16,579 nt of DNA from JAGLSB01 sp023135955 (GCA_030673645.1 DAOVIO010000088.1:1-16579), one strand, 5' to 3'; numbered from the stretch's first letter, positions 1 to 8,054 are shown. Notes: generated by a model not told the origin, from the sequence alone. Made by a program: numbers and translations.

Positions 1-459
1 CTGCCACAGTATGAATATTCAGGCATTGAGGAATTAATTGTTATTGGTGATGTTCATGGTGGAGTTTCGCCACAGTTTTTAGAGATGGATATGAACAAGG
101 AAAAAACAAATACACTTATTAGAAAATCTTTAAATGGAAAAATCCAAAATGAAGATATTATCAGGCTTAATTTTTTGCTCGATATTTATGGCCCCTTTTC
201 GTATAGAGGTTACTTAAAAGAAATGGAAGAATATCCTATGACCACTGAAAAGGAACTGGATGATATTCTAATATATTTTGATGTAAATCATATTATTTTC
301 GGACACACGGAAACAAAGTACTTCCGTATTCTGTATGATAAAAAACTTATGAGTATTGATGTACCGTTAAGGTTTAGTGGAAAATCAGAGCAGGCTTTAT
401 ATTTTTCAGGCACAGAAATTTATAAAATTTATAACGATGGAACCATGGTAAAACTATAG
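1..459 (+). CDS. Ser/Thr protein phosphatase-like metallophosphoesterase, C-terminal part (5' end outside window)
   Basis: The reading frame is open from base 1 and ends at TAG 457-459, so only the last 152 codons are present. Near the new N-terminus is VIGDVHGGVSP (residues 14-24), which matches the HGG.S segment of PPP-family phosphatases; its His is a metal or catalytic ligand in that family. Next come GPFSYRGYL (residues 64-72), like the GP.WYRG segment of Shewanella-like phosphatases, and IIFGHTE (residues 99-105), the C-terminal GHT metal-ligand motif. The N-terminal GDxHG, GDxxDRG and GNHE motifs would lie upstream of the window. The family hydrolyses phosphomonoesters on proteins or small molecules; the substrate here is unknown. 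The downstream neighbour looks unrelated. An internal ATG at 85 also opens this frame, but starting there would remove the HGG motif, so I treat the gene as truncated by the window edge. Confidence 0.5.
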   Translation: MPQYEYSGIEELIVIGDVHGGVSPQFLEMDMNKEKTNTLIRKSLNGKIQNEDIIRLNFLLDIYGPFSYRGYLKEMEEYPMTTEKELDDILIYFDVNHIIFGHTETKYFRILYDKKLMSIDVPLRFSGKSEQALYFSGTEIYKIYNDGTMVKL

Positions 460-773
460 AAATGCTCCCCAGTTAATGAGTGGCTATGGCTACTCCAGAA
501 GGTTCTTTAACCAGAACCGAGCGGAGCGAGCTCAACGACTGGAAGGAGTTAAACCAGCACCCTTCGGCAGGCTCAGGACGGCGCCCAATAACCACTACTC
601 AATTAAACCTCATATTTCTATAATAAATTAGCTGTCCGAATTTTAGTTATAGTGTTCGAATCTGAACGATATTAACATTTATTTTAAAGGAGAGAAAATC
701 CGTAACAGATAGATAAACAGCGCCATAAGTAAAATGGCATTAAATTGGTGCATATTTATAAAAATTAAAACTA
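460..773. other. Intergenic spacer with a GC-rich, repeat-like block
   Basis: This 314-base gap holds no credible gene. Bases 501-518 form a hairpin (GGTTCT, loop TTAACC, AGAACC). Bases about 513-590 are clearly GC-rich against an AT-rich background and include GAGCGGAGCGAGCTC and CCCTTCGGCAGGCTCAGGAC. Strings of this kind resemble short dispersed intergenic repeats seen in many Bacteroidota and other bacteria; that resemblance is from memory, not from a search. Bases 600-773 are AT-rich, and I see no TAnnTTTG promoter for the next gene. Confidence 0.5.
513..590. repeat. GC-rich dispersed-repeat-like element
   Basis: The block stands out by composition from the surrounding AT-rich DNA. It contains GAGCGGAGCGAGCTC (519-533) and CCCTTCGGCAGGCTCAGGAC (560-579). 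The second string resembles the CTTCGACAGGCTCAGG type of short intergenic repeat common in environmental bacterial genomes. No long internal stem is visible, so this is an assignment by resemblance only. Counting copies in the host genome would settle it. Confidence 0.35.
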
Positions 774-1892
774 ATGCTTGTAAACTTAAGTAAAGCTATT
801 CGAAAATCTATTATTCCATTATTGTTGGTTTTTGCCTGGAATATAAATGCAAACCCGAATCCAGATTGGCCATTAGAAGATACAATACAAGGTAATAATG
901 CTGTTAAGGCATTATTTGCTTCCGATGAGATTCTTGATATCACTATCTATTTTGATGATCTGAAAAAGCTGAAAAGAGATATATCTGACGATCCTTCCAA
1001 TCATAAGGCTTGCGTATTAGTTAATAATGTTAAAGGCAAAGATTTTTTCGAAATAAAAGTTAAAACCAGGGGGAATTTCAGAAAGAATCCTATGAATTGT
1101 AATTTTCCTCCTTTAAAATTGGATTTTAGAAAGGATGAACTGGGAAACTCAATTTTTGAGGGTCAGAATAGGTTGAAACTGGTGACACATTGTCGAAGTG
1201 GGAACATGGAATATGACCAATATGTAATACAAGAGTATTTGGCATATCGCATATATAATATTATAACGGATAAAAGTTTCAAGGTTAGACTTGCAAGGGT
1301 TAATTATATCGATAATCTTGAGAAGTGTAAAGCTATGACACGTTATGCTTTTCTTATTGAAGATGCTGATGATATGGCTGAGCGTAATGGCTATACACAT
1401 GTAGAATTAAAAAATATTCCTCAGACTTACACCGATTATTTCTATGAAAATTTACTTTCAGTTTACCAATATATGATTGGAAATACTGACTGGTCCGTAC
1501 CGGGTATGCATAATATCAAGTTGATCCTTGAAAAACCTGATCATAGACCTGTTCCTGTACCTTACGATTTTGATTTTTCCGGGATTGTCAATACCTACTA
1601 TTCCTTCCCATCTGAAAAGTTAGCTATTAATTCTGTTGAGGAGAGATTATTTCGTGGCTATGAGCGACCCATGGAGGATTTTCAAAAAGTACTCGACTAT
1701 CTATTTACAAAGCAGGATGAAATTATGAGCTTATATGAGAATTCCCAATTGTCGGAAAAGCAAAAAACACGTGCTATTGAATATTTGGACGAATTTTTCA
1801 GTATTATTTCTGATGAGGATTTAATTAACAGGGAGTTTGTCATGAAAGCCAAGAAATATCAAAATATTGCTAATCTGCCTGGAGCGCATTGA
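774..1892 (+). CDS. Secreted CotH-kinase-like protein
   Basis: A 372-residue protein with an N-terminal signal peptide (basic start, hydrophobic residues 13-22, likely cleavage after NINA at residue 26), so probably exported. The rest looks like a divergent kinase fold of the CotH type. TRGNFRKN (98-105) precedes the conserved segment CNFPPLKLDF. KLVTHC (135-140) sits in a core strand. EYLAYRIYN (154-162) resembles the helix after the N-lobe. FLIED (193-197) follows. MIGNTDWS (234-241) and PYDFDFSG (263-270) match in order and spacing the CotH catalytic N.DW loop and the metal-binding D.D.SG segment. D239, D265 and D267 are the likely active residues. In spore CotH the family phosphorylates proteins; the substrate here is unknown. 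It is apparently monocistronic. The ATG at 774 gives a clean signal peptide; I see no Shine-Dalgarno sequence. The family call is by motif pattern only. Confidence 0.6.
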   Translation: MLVNLSKAIRKSIIPLLLVFAWNINANPNPDWPLEDTIQGNNAVKALFASDEILDITIYFDDLKKLKRDISDDPSNHKACVLVNNVKGKDFFEIKVKTRGNFRKNPMNCNFPPLKLDFRKDELGNSIFEGQNRLKLVTHCRSGNMEYDQYVIQEYLAYRIYNIITDKSFKVRLARVNYIDNLEKCKAMTRYAFLIEDADDMAERNGYTHVELKNIPQTYTDYFYENLLSVYQYMIGNTDWSVPGMHNIKLILEKPDHRPVPVPYDFDFSGIVNTYYSFPSEKLAINSVEERLFRGYERPMEDFQKVLDYLFTKQDEIMSLYENSQLSEKQKTRAIEYLDEFFSIISDEDLINREFVMKAKKYQNIANLPGAH

Positions 1893-2223
1893 ATAATTCT
1901 AAATTGAGTATTCATAATAGCTTCTATTCTGTTGCTTATTTATCTATTTTTACAAAATTGAATCTTGCACTCCTTACGTCTATAACTCCTATCTATATCT
2001 AACATAATATGGGGGCTTGGAGTAAAATATATAAACTCTGATCTTCTTTTTTATTAAAGAAAAATGCACAGATCACTCCTTACTTGAAAATCCCATTTTT
2101 TTTTGTTTATCTTTGGCCTTTGTTTTAACGATCAGTTTATAATAATTTGTATTATAACCTGGGTGAACAACAAAAATATTTTCATAATATAATTAACACA
2201 AATTAATCTTAAAAAACAAGAAA
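1893..2223. other. Intergenic region and leader upstream of hppA
   Basis: A 331-base AT-rich gap with no credible ORF. It contains the hppA promoter candidate at 2083-2115, a weak hairpin TGATCT (2039-2044) / AGATCA (2070-2075), and two copies of CACTCCTTAC (1968-1977 and 2074-2083). If the promoter is right, the hppA mRNA has a 5' leader of about 100 bases. I see no known riboswitch in that leader. Confidence 0.5.
2083..2115 (+). promoter_or_regulatory. Candidate hppA promoter (Bacteroidetes type)
   Basis: TATCTTTG at 2108-2115 fits the Bacteroidetes -7 consensus TAnnTTTG exactly. CTTG at 2083-2086 is a possible -33 element, separated by 21 bases, at the long end of the usual spacing. The -7 box lies about 110 bases before the hppA ATG. 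Confidence 0.45.
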
Positions 2224-4554
2224 ATGGAAGCACTTACTGTACTTCAGGTTTCAGCTGTGAATGCAACGGTTAAAGCATTCTGGTTTGTGCCAATTGCCTC
2301 TATTCTGGCATTGGTTTTTGCCTGGATCTTTTTCAAATCAATGATGAAAAATTCTGAAGGTACCGACCGGATGAAAGAAATTGCTCAATATGTAAGGGAA
2401 GGAGCTATGGCTTATCTTAACAGACAATATAGAGTAGTTGCTCTGGTTTTTCTGATAATGGTAATATTCCTGAGTATTCTGGCCTATGCCGGTGTTCAGA
2501 ATCCATTCGTCCCTATCGCCTTTCTTACTGGTGGTTTTTTCTCAGGTCTATGTGGATATCTCGGAATGAAAACCGCAACATTCGCATCAGCAAGAACTGC
2601 TCATGGCGCATCTAAATCCCTCAATAAAGGATTGCAGGTTGCTTTTAGAAGTGGTGCAGTAATGGGATTGGTAGTAGTTGGATTTGCACTTCTGGATATT
2701 GCATTATGGTATATCATATTAACAAAATTGGTTTATACTCCAGAAAATATGGAATTCGGAATGCATTTTCTGGGTCTCGATTTTGTTCATGCAGGAACTA
2801 CTCAACATGTAAAAATGGTTGAAATTACTGCTACTATGTTGACCTTTGGTATGGGAGCTTCTACACAGGCTCTATTTGCTCGTGTAGGTGGTGGTATTTT
2901 TACCAAAGCTGCTGACGTAGGTGCTGACCTGGTTGGAAAAGTTGAAGCCGGTATTCCTGAAGATGATGCCAGAAATCCTGCAACAATTGCCGATAATGTT
3001 GGTGATAATGTTGGTGATGTAGCTGGTATGGGTGCTGACCTTTATGAGTCATATGCAGGTTCTATTCTTGCTACAGCTGCTCTTGGTGCTGCTATTCCTG
3101 CCTTAACAGGAGAAGAACAGATAACAAAAATTGTAGCTCCTATGCTTGTTGCCGGAATTGGTATATTACTTTCTATTCTTGGAATATTCATGGTTAGAAC
3201 CAAGGAAACTGCAACTCAGAAAAATCTTTTAAATGCTCTTCTTCTGGGTACAGGAGGTAGTTCTGTATTCATATTGATTGCAATTGCTGTTATGGCTTAT
3301 TTTGATTGGATTACCTGGGGTGTATTTGGTTCAGTTGTTGCCGGATTGTCTGCTGGAGTAATCATTGGACAGGCAACAGAGTATTTTACTTCTGACGAAT
3401 ATAAACCAACAAAAGGTATTGCTGCTCAAACCCAACAAGGACCTGCAACAACAATTATAGATGGTATGGCAGTTGGAATGTATTCAACATGGGTTCCGGT
3501 TATAACTATTGTACTTGGTATAATTATATCTTACTGGTCAGCAGGTGGTTTTGAAAACTTCGCTATGGGAGTTTACGGAATTGGTTTTGCTGCTGTTGGT
3601 ATGCTGTCCACATTAGGAATAACTCTTGCTACTGATGCTTTTGGCCCAATTGCTGACAATGCTGGTGGTAATGCAGAAATGGCTGAGCTTCCTTCTGAGG
3701 TTCGTGAAAGAACAGATTCCCTTGATATGTTAGGAAATACAACTGCTGCTACAGGTAAAGGTTTTGCTATTGGTTCAGCTGCTCTTACAGCTATGGCTTT
3801 GCTTGCTGCCTATATGGAAGAAGTAAAATTGTGGATAGGAAAGATCGCTTCCGGTACAGCCGAAGGTATTAAGCAGGTTGGTGATGTAATCTTCTATACA
3901 GGAACTGATGTTCCAGCCGTTGCAGATGGACAAACTGCTGTTGCTGTTGCTACTGCTACTGTTGAAAATTTTGTTGATGCTTACGAACTTTCTATTTTTA
4001 ACCCAATACTGCTTGGTGGTATTTTTATTGGCGCAATGATGGCCTTTGTATTCTCTGCAATGACTATGAAAGCTGTTGGTCGTGCAGCCGGAGCTATGGT
4101 TGATGAGGTTAGAAGACAATTCAGAGAAATTCCTGGAATCATGGAAGGAAAAGCTACTCCTGAATATGCAAAATGTGTTGCTATATCAACAAAAGGAGCT
4201 CAACGCGAAATGATACTTCCTTCAACAATTGCAATTTCTGTACCTATTATAATAGGAGTATTAATGGGAGTTCCCGGAGTAGTTGGTTTGCTTGTTGGTG
4301 GACTTACATCTGGATTTACTCTTGCTGTAATGATGAATAATGCAGGTGGTGCATGGGATAACGCTAAGAAGTATGTTGAAAAAGGTAATTTTGGAGGAAA
4401 AGGAAGTGAATCACATCATGCTGCTGTTGTTGGCGATACTGTTGGCGATCCATTCAAAGATACTTCAGGACCTTCATTGAATATCCTTATAAAGCTTATG
4501 ACTATGGTTTCTGTTGTAATGGCAGGATTAACAGTTGCAACTGGATTATTATAA
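2224..4554 (+). CDS. hppA: K+-dependent membrane-bound pyrophosphatase, probably Na+- or Na+/H+-pumping
   Basis: This 776-residue polytopic inner-membrane protein hydrolyses cytoplasmic pyrophosphate and uses the energy to move Na+ and/or H+ outward. It carries the family signatures in order: GADLVGKVE (233-241), DNVGDNVGDVAGMGADLYESY (in 258-277), DNAGGNAEMAELP (478-490), and DTVGDPFKDTSGPSLNILIKLM near the C-terminus. These supply the Mg-PPi-binding Asp and Lys residues. The GNTTAATGKG stretch (504-513) has Ala508 and Gly511 where K+-independent enzymes have Lys and Thr, so the enzyme should need K+. Glu275 in YESY sits where Na+-transporting members place their membrane glutamate, which favours Na+ or dual pumping over pure H+ pumping; this is inference. 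A 50-residue Ala/Val-rich loop lies between about 535 and 590. The gene is monocistronic, with a promoter candidate at 2108 and a terminator at 4621. The start follows an A-rich stretch. Confidence 0.95.
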   Translation: MEALTVLQVSAVNATVKAFWFVPIASILALVFAWIFFKSMMKNSEGTDRMKEIAQYVREGAMAYLNRQYRVVALVFLIMVIFLSILAYAGVQNPFVPIAFLTGGFFSGLCGYLGMKTATFASARTAHGASKSLNKGLQVAFRSGAVMGLVVVGFALLDIALWYIILTKLVYTPENMEFGMHFLGLDFVHAGTTQHVKMVEITATMLTFGMGASTQALFARVGGGIFTKAADVGADLVGKVEAGIPEDDARNPATIADNVGDNVGDVAGMGADLYESYAGSILATAALGAAIPALTGEEQITKIVAPMLVAGIGILLSILGIFMVRTKETATQKNLLNALLLGTGGSSVFILIAIAVMAYFDWITWGVFGSVVAGLSAGVIIGQATEYFTSDEYKPTKGIAAQTQQGPATTIIDGMAVGMYSTWVPVITIVLGIIISYWSAGGFENFAMGVYGIGFAAVGMLSTLGITLATDAFGPIADNAGGNAEMAELPSEVRERTDSLDMLGNTTAATGKGFAIGSAALTAMALLAAYMEEVKLWIGKIASGTAEGIKQVGDVIFYTGTDVPAVADGQTAVAVATATVENFVDAYELSIFNPILLGGIFIGAMMAFVFSAMTMKAVGRAAGAMVDEVRRQFREIPGIMEGKATPEYAKCVAISTKGAQREMILPSTIAISVPIIIGVLMGVPGVVGLLVGGLTSGFTLAVMMNNAGGAWDNAKKYVEKGNFGGKGSESHHAAVVGDTVGDPFKDTSGPSLNILIKLMTMVSVVMAGLTVATGLL

Positions 4555-4620
4555 AAAAGATGAACTAGAAAGACAGAGAATAGTTTTAATTAAATACTTT
4601 TCTCTGATAAAATTTTATAA

Positions 4621-4653
4621 AAAAAAGCTGTCCTTTACAGGATGGCTTTTTTT
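4621..4653 (+). terminator. Rho-independent terminator of hppA
   Basis: The A-rich left arm 4621-4634 pairs with 4639-4652 around a four-base loop (TTAC), followed by a T-run. In the plus-strand transcript the 14-base-pair stem is complete, two pairs being G-U (4629/4644 and 4630/4643). In the opposite transcript those two become A-C mismatches, so the element should work better for hppA than for lpxH, which ends a few bases away at 4658. Confidence 0.85.
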
Positions 4654-4657
4654 GGTA

Positions 4658-5419
4658 CTAATTATCATATTTCAAAACCCTCACATCCTCACCGTCAAAA
4701 ACACCATAGGTAAAATTTACAAACCAATCACCTAGATAAACTACTTTCGATTTCTCGTTAATCATGAATTCTTTTGGTATGTGCCTATGACCATAGATAA
4801 AGAAATCAGACTTTTCTGTCTCAAATATTTTTCTTGAATGGATAATCAGGTTTTCTTTTTCCTCTCCTAACCATGGTACATAATTCCCCTTTGAGAATCG
4901 ACTGCTCTTTGACCATCGATGGGCAATACCTGTTGCCGTATTAGGATGAAGTCTGGCAAATAACCACTGGATAGATCGAGATGTAAATATTTTTTTAAGA
5001 ATTTTATAAAACACTTCACCAGGTCCCAGGCCATCGCCATGAGCCAAATAGAATTTTTTACCATTATAGGTACTTGTAGTTGGATTACGAAACACCTCAA
5101 TTCCCAATTCATCTATTAAATAATCAAAAACCCATACATCATGATTTCCTGTGAAGAAATAAACAGGAATGCCACTATCCCTTATTTCTGCAATCTTACC
5201 AAGAAAGCGAACAAATCCTCTAGGGACAACTTTTTTGTACTCAAACCAATAATCGAAAATATCACCGAGCAAATATATCTCAAAAGCGTCCTTTCGAATC
5301 TCATCCAGCCACTTTACAAGTAGTTTCTCCCTTACAAGACTTTTATCCATTGGAGGAAGTCCCAGATGAGCATCTGAAACAAAATATATCTTTTTATTAT
5401 CAGGGATTTTTGTATCCAT
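4658..5419 (-). CDS. lpxH: UDP-2,3-diacylglucosamine diphosphatase (LpxH-type metallophosphoesterase)
   Basis: A 253-residue calcineurin-like phosphoesterase with all five metal-binding blocks: SDAHLG (15-20), LGDIFDYW (51-58), GNHD (91-94), AHGD (126-129) and GHRH (210-213). The GD.FD.W signature and the length fit LpxH, which removes UMP from UDP-2,3-diacylglucosamine to give lipid X, step four of lipid A synthesis, at the cytoplasmic face of the inner membrane. The insert between AHGD and GHRH, with Arg/Trp-rich LFARLHP and HRWS segments, fits the acyl-chain-binding cap of LpxH. Its ATG overlaps the stop of the upstream lipoprotein gene in a TAATG arrangement, suggesting translational coupling. 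Why lipid A synthesis is coupled to thioredoxin-fold lipoproteins is unclear. A related phosphoesterase of different specificity cannot be fully excluded. Confidence 0.85.
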   Translation of the reverse strand: MDTKIPDNKKIYFVSDAHLGLPPMDKSLVREKLLVKWLDEIRKDAFEIYLLGDIFDYWFEYKKVVPRGFVRFLGKIAEIRDSGIPVYFFTGNHDVWVFDYLIDELGIEVFRNPTTSTYNGKKFYLAHGDGLGPGEVFYKILKKIFTSRSIQWLFARLHPNTATGIAHRWSKSSRFSKGNYVPWLGEEKENLIIHSRKIFETEKSDFFIYGHRHIPKEFMINEKSKVVYLGDWFVNFTYGVFDGEDVRVLKYDN

Positions 5420-6576
5420 TAATTCAAAAGATTGTCAAGCCATTTTTGAAGTTCTCCACCGAAAATATTCCTTGCCACAATTTCACCCTCCCTGTTAAAT
5501 AAATAAGATGATGGTAATTCAGTGACATTGAATTTATGTGCTGCTTCAGATTCAGGGTAAGTGAGTTCAGAAACATTTATCCAGTTTAGTTCATCAAATT
5601 TTATTGACTGCATCCACTTATCTTTATCATCTTCCATTGCAACAGCATAGATTTCAAATCCCAAAGCTTTATTTATATTATAAATTTTCTGAAGAGAAAT
5701 ATTTAGATTCAGACAATCTATGGATTTTGAGGACCAGAAGTACAATAATACAACTTTACCCTTAAGAGATGATAACTTAATTTCATTACCATTTTGGTCG
5801 GGAAGATTAAGGTCCAGATCTTTTGTTTCAGCCTCTTTTAATTTCTCTTCTAGTCCTTTAAGATTGTAATATTGTTGTTCTGATTCTCTTGCATTGATAA
5901 CAAAAGATTCTACAAAAGGTACCTTAGGGAAATATTTTGAAACAGAGTCAGCTACAATTTTCATATATTGGATATCGTAATTTTCCCCCAAGACAAACTG
6001 GCCGTCAGCTATTTCCTGATATAAGGCGTAGATACTTGAGATCGAACTCAGATGCTCAATTATAAAATGAATGGAAAAATCTCTTTGTTCCTTTATAATC
6101 TCCTTATAACGAACAATATACTCAGATGCTTGAGCTTCTGTTAAATTAGTAAGAGTTTCATAATCATTATCTAATTCATCCAGCTTTCCCCTTGTGTCAC
6201 CAAGTTTTTCCACTAACTGACGGAGATATTCTGATTCATTTGATCCTGAAACAGAATAAGATGAGCTGAATTTAGTGTAATCAGCTTCTATTGTAAGATT
6301 ATCACCCGGATAGGGTAAAAGATTCACAATCTGTCCAAGTTCGTTCCTCAGTAGATAAATTCCCGGATATTCAGAATAAAAAGAAAATTTAAAACTGCCG
6401 TCCTTCTTTATTTTAACGGAATCTACAATCTCTGTTTTGTTGATATTAAGAAAATCAAGATATAAAAGGTTTTTCTCGGCTCCGTGAATAGAACCTTCAA
6501 TTTTAATATTTGGCCTTTCGGAACAGCTAGATATTAACAGACTTGTAAAAAGCAAATAATAGATTATTCTCTTCAT
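5419..6576 (-). CDS. TlpA-like lipoprotein with a degenerate SxxC thioredoxin site
   Basis: A 385-residue envelope lipoprotein: signal peptide with lipobox LISSC (Cys18), a DUF4369-like N-terminal beta domain (residues about 24-110, including the LLPYPGDNLTIEADY segment), a helical middle (about 115-250) and a C-terminal thioredoxin/AhpC-TSA fold (about 252-385). The active-site line reads FWSSKSIDC: Ser285 replaces the first Cys of CxxC and only Cys288 remains. The usual Trp before CxxC is a Lys. The cis-Pro loop (ELPSS, Pro355) is kept. The fold is therefore intact, but ordinary disulfide exchange by the attacking Cys is unlikely; it may bind partners, act as a one-Cys protein, or have another role. 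It lies 31 bases after a paralogue with a normal CRSC, and its stop overlaps the lpxH start by one base. The frame is clean, so this looks like divergence, not a broken gene. Confidence 0.85.
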   Translation of the reverse strand: MKRIIYYLLFTSLLISSCSERPNIKIEGSIHGAEKNLLYLDFLNINKTEIVDSVKIKKDGSFKFSFYSEYPGIYLLRNELGQIVNLLPYPGDNLTIEADYTKFSSSYSVSGSNESEYLRQLVEKLGDTRGKLDELDNDYETLTNLTEAQASEYIVRYKEIIKEQRDFSIHFIIEHLSSISSIYALYQEIADGQFVLGENYDIQYMKIVADSVSKYFPKVPFVESFVINARESEQQYYNLKGLEEKLKEAETKDLDLNLPDQNGNEIKLSSLKGKVVLLYFWSSKSIDCLNLNISLQKIYNINKALGFEIYAVAMEDDKDKWMQSIKFDELNWINVSELTYPESEAAHKFNVTELPSSYLFNREGEIVARNIFGGELQKWLDNLLN

Positions 6577-6607
6577 AGTACTTTTATTTATTCAAAATTG
6601 TCTCTCA

Positions 6608-7783
6608 TTAATTTGTAATGAAGAGGCCTTCTAATTGTTTTTTTAATTTCTCAGCATCCATATCCATCTCAATAATTTCCCCTTTAGAGTTAAGAAGAAA
6701 GTTGCCGGGAAGGGAACTGATATCATATAGTTCAACTACTTTTGACTTCCATTTTTTTAAATCACTTAAATGAATCCAGGGAAGACCATCCTGTTCTATG
6801 GACGTCTTCCAATCTTTTTCCGATTCATCTAATGAGACCTGGACTATCTCAAAACCTTTTGATTTATACAGATCATACAAATCAAGATATTTAAGGTTTT
6901 CATCCATACAACTTCTACACCACGAAGCCCAAAAATCAACAAGCACAATATTCCCCCTTAAAGAATGTAAATTTATAAATATTCCTGAAGTATCTGGAAG
7001 AGAAAAGTCCGGTAATGTATCACCAATCTTGAATAGTGATTTCTTTACAGACATTCTTTTTAGACTATTTACTTGTAGATGAAGCTTTTCAACGGGTTCA
7101 TATCCTTGATACTTTGAAAAAAGAAGGGAATCAACATGATAAAATAATTTTTTATCCTCAACCGGATGAAAAACAAAAAAATTATTTCCCAATTGATTTG
7201 ATAATGCAAGCAGGCTAATAAGGGAACCTTCATTTTTAGCAATAAATTCTTCACTAAAAGTTTTTAGTTTGTGAAATTCTTCTTTGTATTCTTTGTCAAT
7301 ATTCATTCTAATCTCAGCATAGTTGGGACTCTCAGTACTATCTTCAATTATCGATGAATAAAATGAAATTCTTTCCAGAAATTCCTGAGTAACTGCATTC
7401 AGCAGGGTGATTTGTTCTGATTCAATATTTCCTGATAGCTTATATTCGCTAAAGTCGTAATAATTTGCCTCCACTTTAATACTATCACCCGGCTTACTAT
7501 AAATAGTGATAGAATTACCGGCTTCGTTTACAACAGAATAGAATTCTGACTTGTCAGTTTTAATTGTCTGAAAAAAAGTTCCATCGGGATTAATTTCAAT
7601 AATAGTCTTGTCTAATGAACTGTCGGAGTAGATCTTTTTTATAAAAAGACTGTATCCTTCACCTTCTTCCATGTTTCCATATATTGCAAAAGACGAATCG
7701 ATATGAGATTCATTGGATTTATTCTTACAAGAAGAAAATATTAGGATGAGAAATAAGTATATTATGTATTTATGCATATTCAT
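6608..7783 (-). CDS. TlpA/ResA-like thiol-disulfide oxidoreductase lipoprotein (DUF4369 + thioredoxin fold)
   Basis: A 391-residue lipoprotein with the same domain order as its downstream neighbour. The lipobox is FSSC (Cys19), followed by a DUF4369-like domain to about residue 115, a helical linker, and a C-terminal thioredoxin fold beginning near GDTLPDFSLPD (254-264). The redox motif FWASWCRSC is complete (Cys289, Cys292) and the cis-Pro loop is SSLPG (Pro359). Such proteins reduce or shuffle disulfides in the periplasm or on the outer-membrane inner face. The frame stays open to an ATG at 7819, but that start would put 12 polar residues before the signal peptide. The ATG at 7783 (or 7777) gives a normal lipoprotein signal, so I place the start there. 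It is probably in one transcript with the next lipoprotein and lpxH. Confidence 0.88.
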   Translation of the reverse strand: MNMHKYIIYLFLILIFSSCKNKSNESHIDSSFAIYGNMEEGEGYSLFIKKIYSDSSLDKTIIEINPDGTFFQTIKTDKSEFYSVVNEAGNSITIYSKPGDSIKVEANYYDFSEYKLSGNIESEQITLLNAVTQEFLERISFYSSIIEDSTESPNYAEIRMNIDKEYKEEFHKLKTFSEEFIAKNEGSLISLLALSNQLGNNFFVFHPVEDKKLFYHVDSLLFSKYQGYEPVEKLHLQVNSLKRMSVKKSLFKIGDTLPDFSLPDTSGIFINLHSLRGNIVLVDFWASWCRSCMDENLKYLDLYDLYKSKGFEIVQVSLDESEKDWKTSIEQDGLPWIHLSDLKKWKSKVVELYDISSLPGNFLLNSKGEIIEMDMDAEKLKKQLEGLFITN

Positions 7784-7821
7784 ATCATAGCTTAAGTGTA
7801 CAAATGAATTATTTCGCAAAT

Positions 7822-8019
7822 TTATTTAAAATATCCTGAAATTTCGTATAGATAGTTAATCGTATTAAAACGATAGTTATCAACATATCTCGCCCAGGCT
7901 GGGATTCTGTCACCCTGACCACCATCCCAGAAAATGCGTATTTTATAAAGATCATTATGATGAATCTCTTTCGCAGAAGAATTAATTCCCAGCTTCCGTT
8001 TTTTTAAATGTTCTATCAT
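7822..8019 (-). CDS. Small hypothetical protein (65 aa)
   Basis: I do not recognise this protein. It has 65 residues, no signal peptide or membrane segment, a basic N-terminal third (HLKKRKLG), and a C-terminal half rich in aromatic and glycine residues (FWDGGQGDRIPAWARYVDNY), which reads like real coding sequence and not a shadow. It fills the gap between the lipoprotein genes and the divergent ribF gene, has no overlapping gene on the other strand, and runs in the same direction as the lipoprotein/lpxH cluster, ending 38 bases before the likely start of the first lipoprotein. It may be the first gene of that transcript. The call rests on composition and position only. Confidence 0.45.
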   Translation of the reverse strand: MIEHLKKRKLGINSSAKEIHHNDLYKIRIFWDGGQGDRIPAWARYVDNYRFNTINYLYEISGYFK

Positions 8020-8054
8020 TAAATAAATTCTGCACTAAAATGGTAGTTATTTGT

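Noticed and set aside
2039..2075. TGATCT/AGATCA inverted repeat as a regulatory hairpin before hppA
   Set aside because: Six base pairs with a bulged AT-rich interior; weak and easily expected by chance in this base composition.
1968..2083. Two copies of CACTCCTTAC as operator sites
   Set aside because: A single pair of 10-mers 106 bases apart, with no symmetry and no third copy; not enough to claim a binding site.
3775..4119. 114-codon minus-strand frame inside hppA
   Set aside because: It lies fully within a well-conserved gene and has a Ser/Asn/His-rich composition typical of an antisense shadow.
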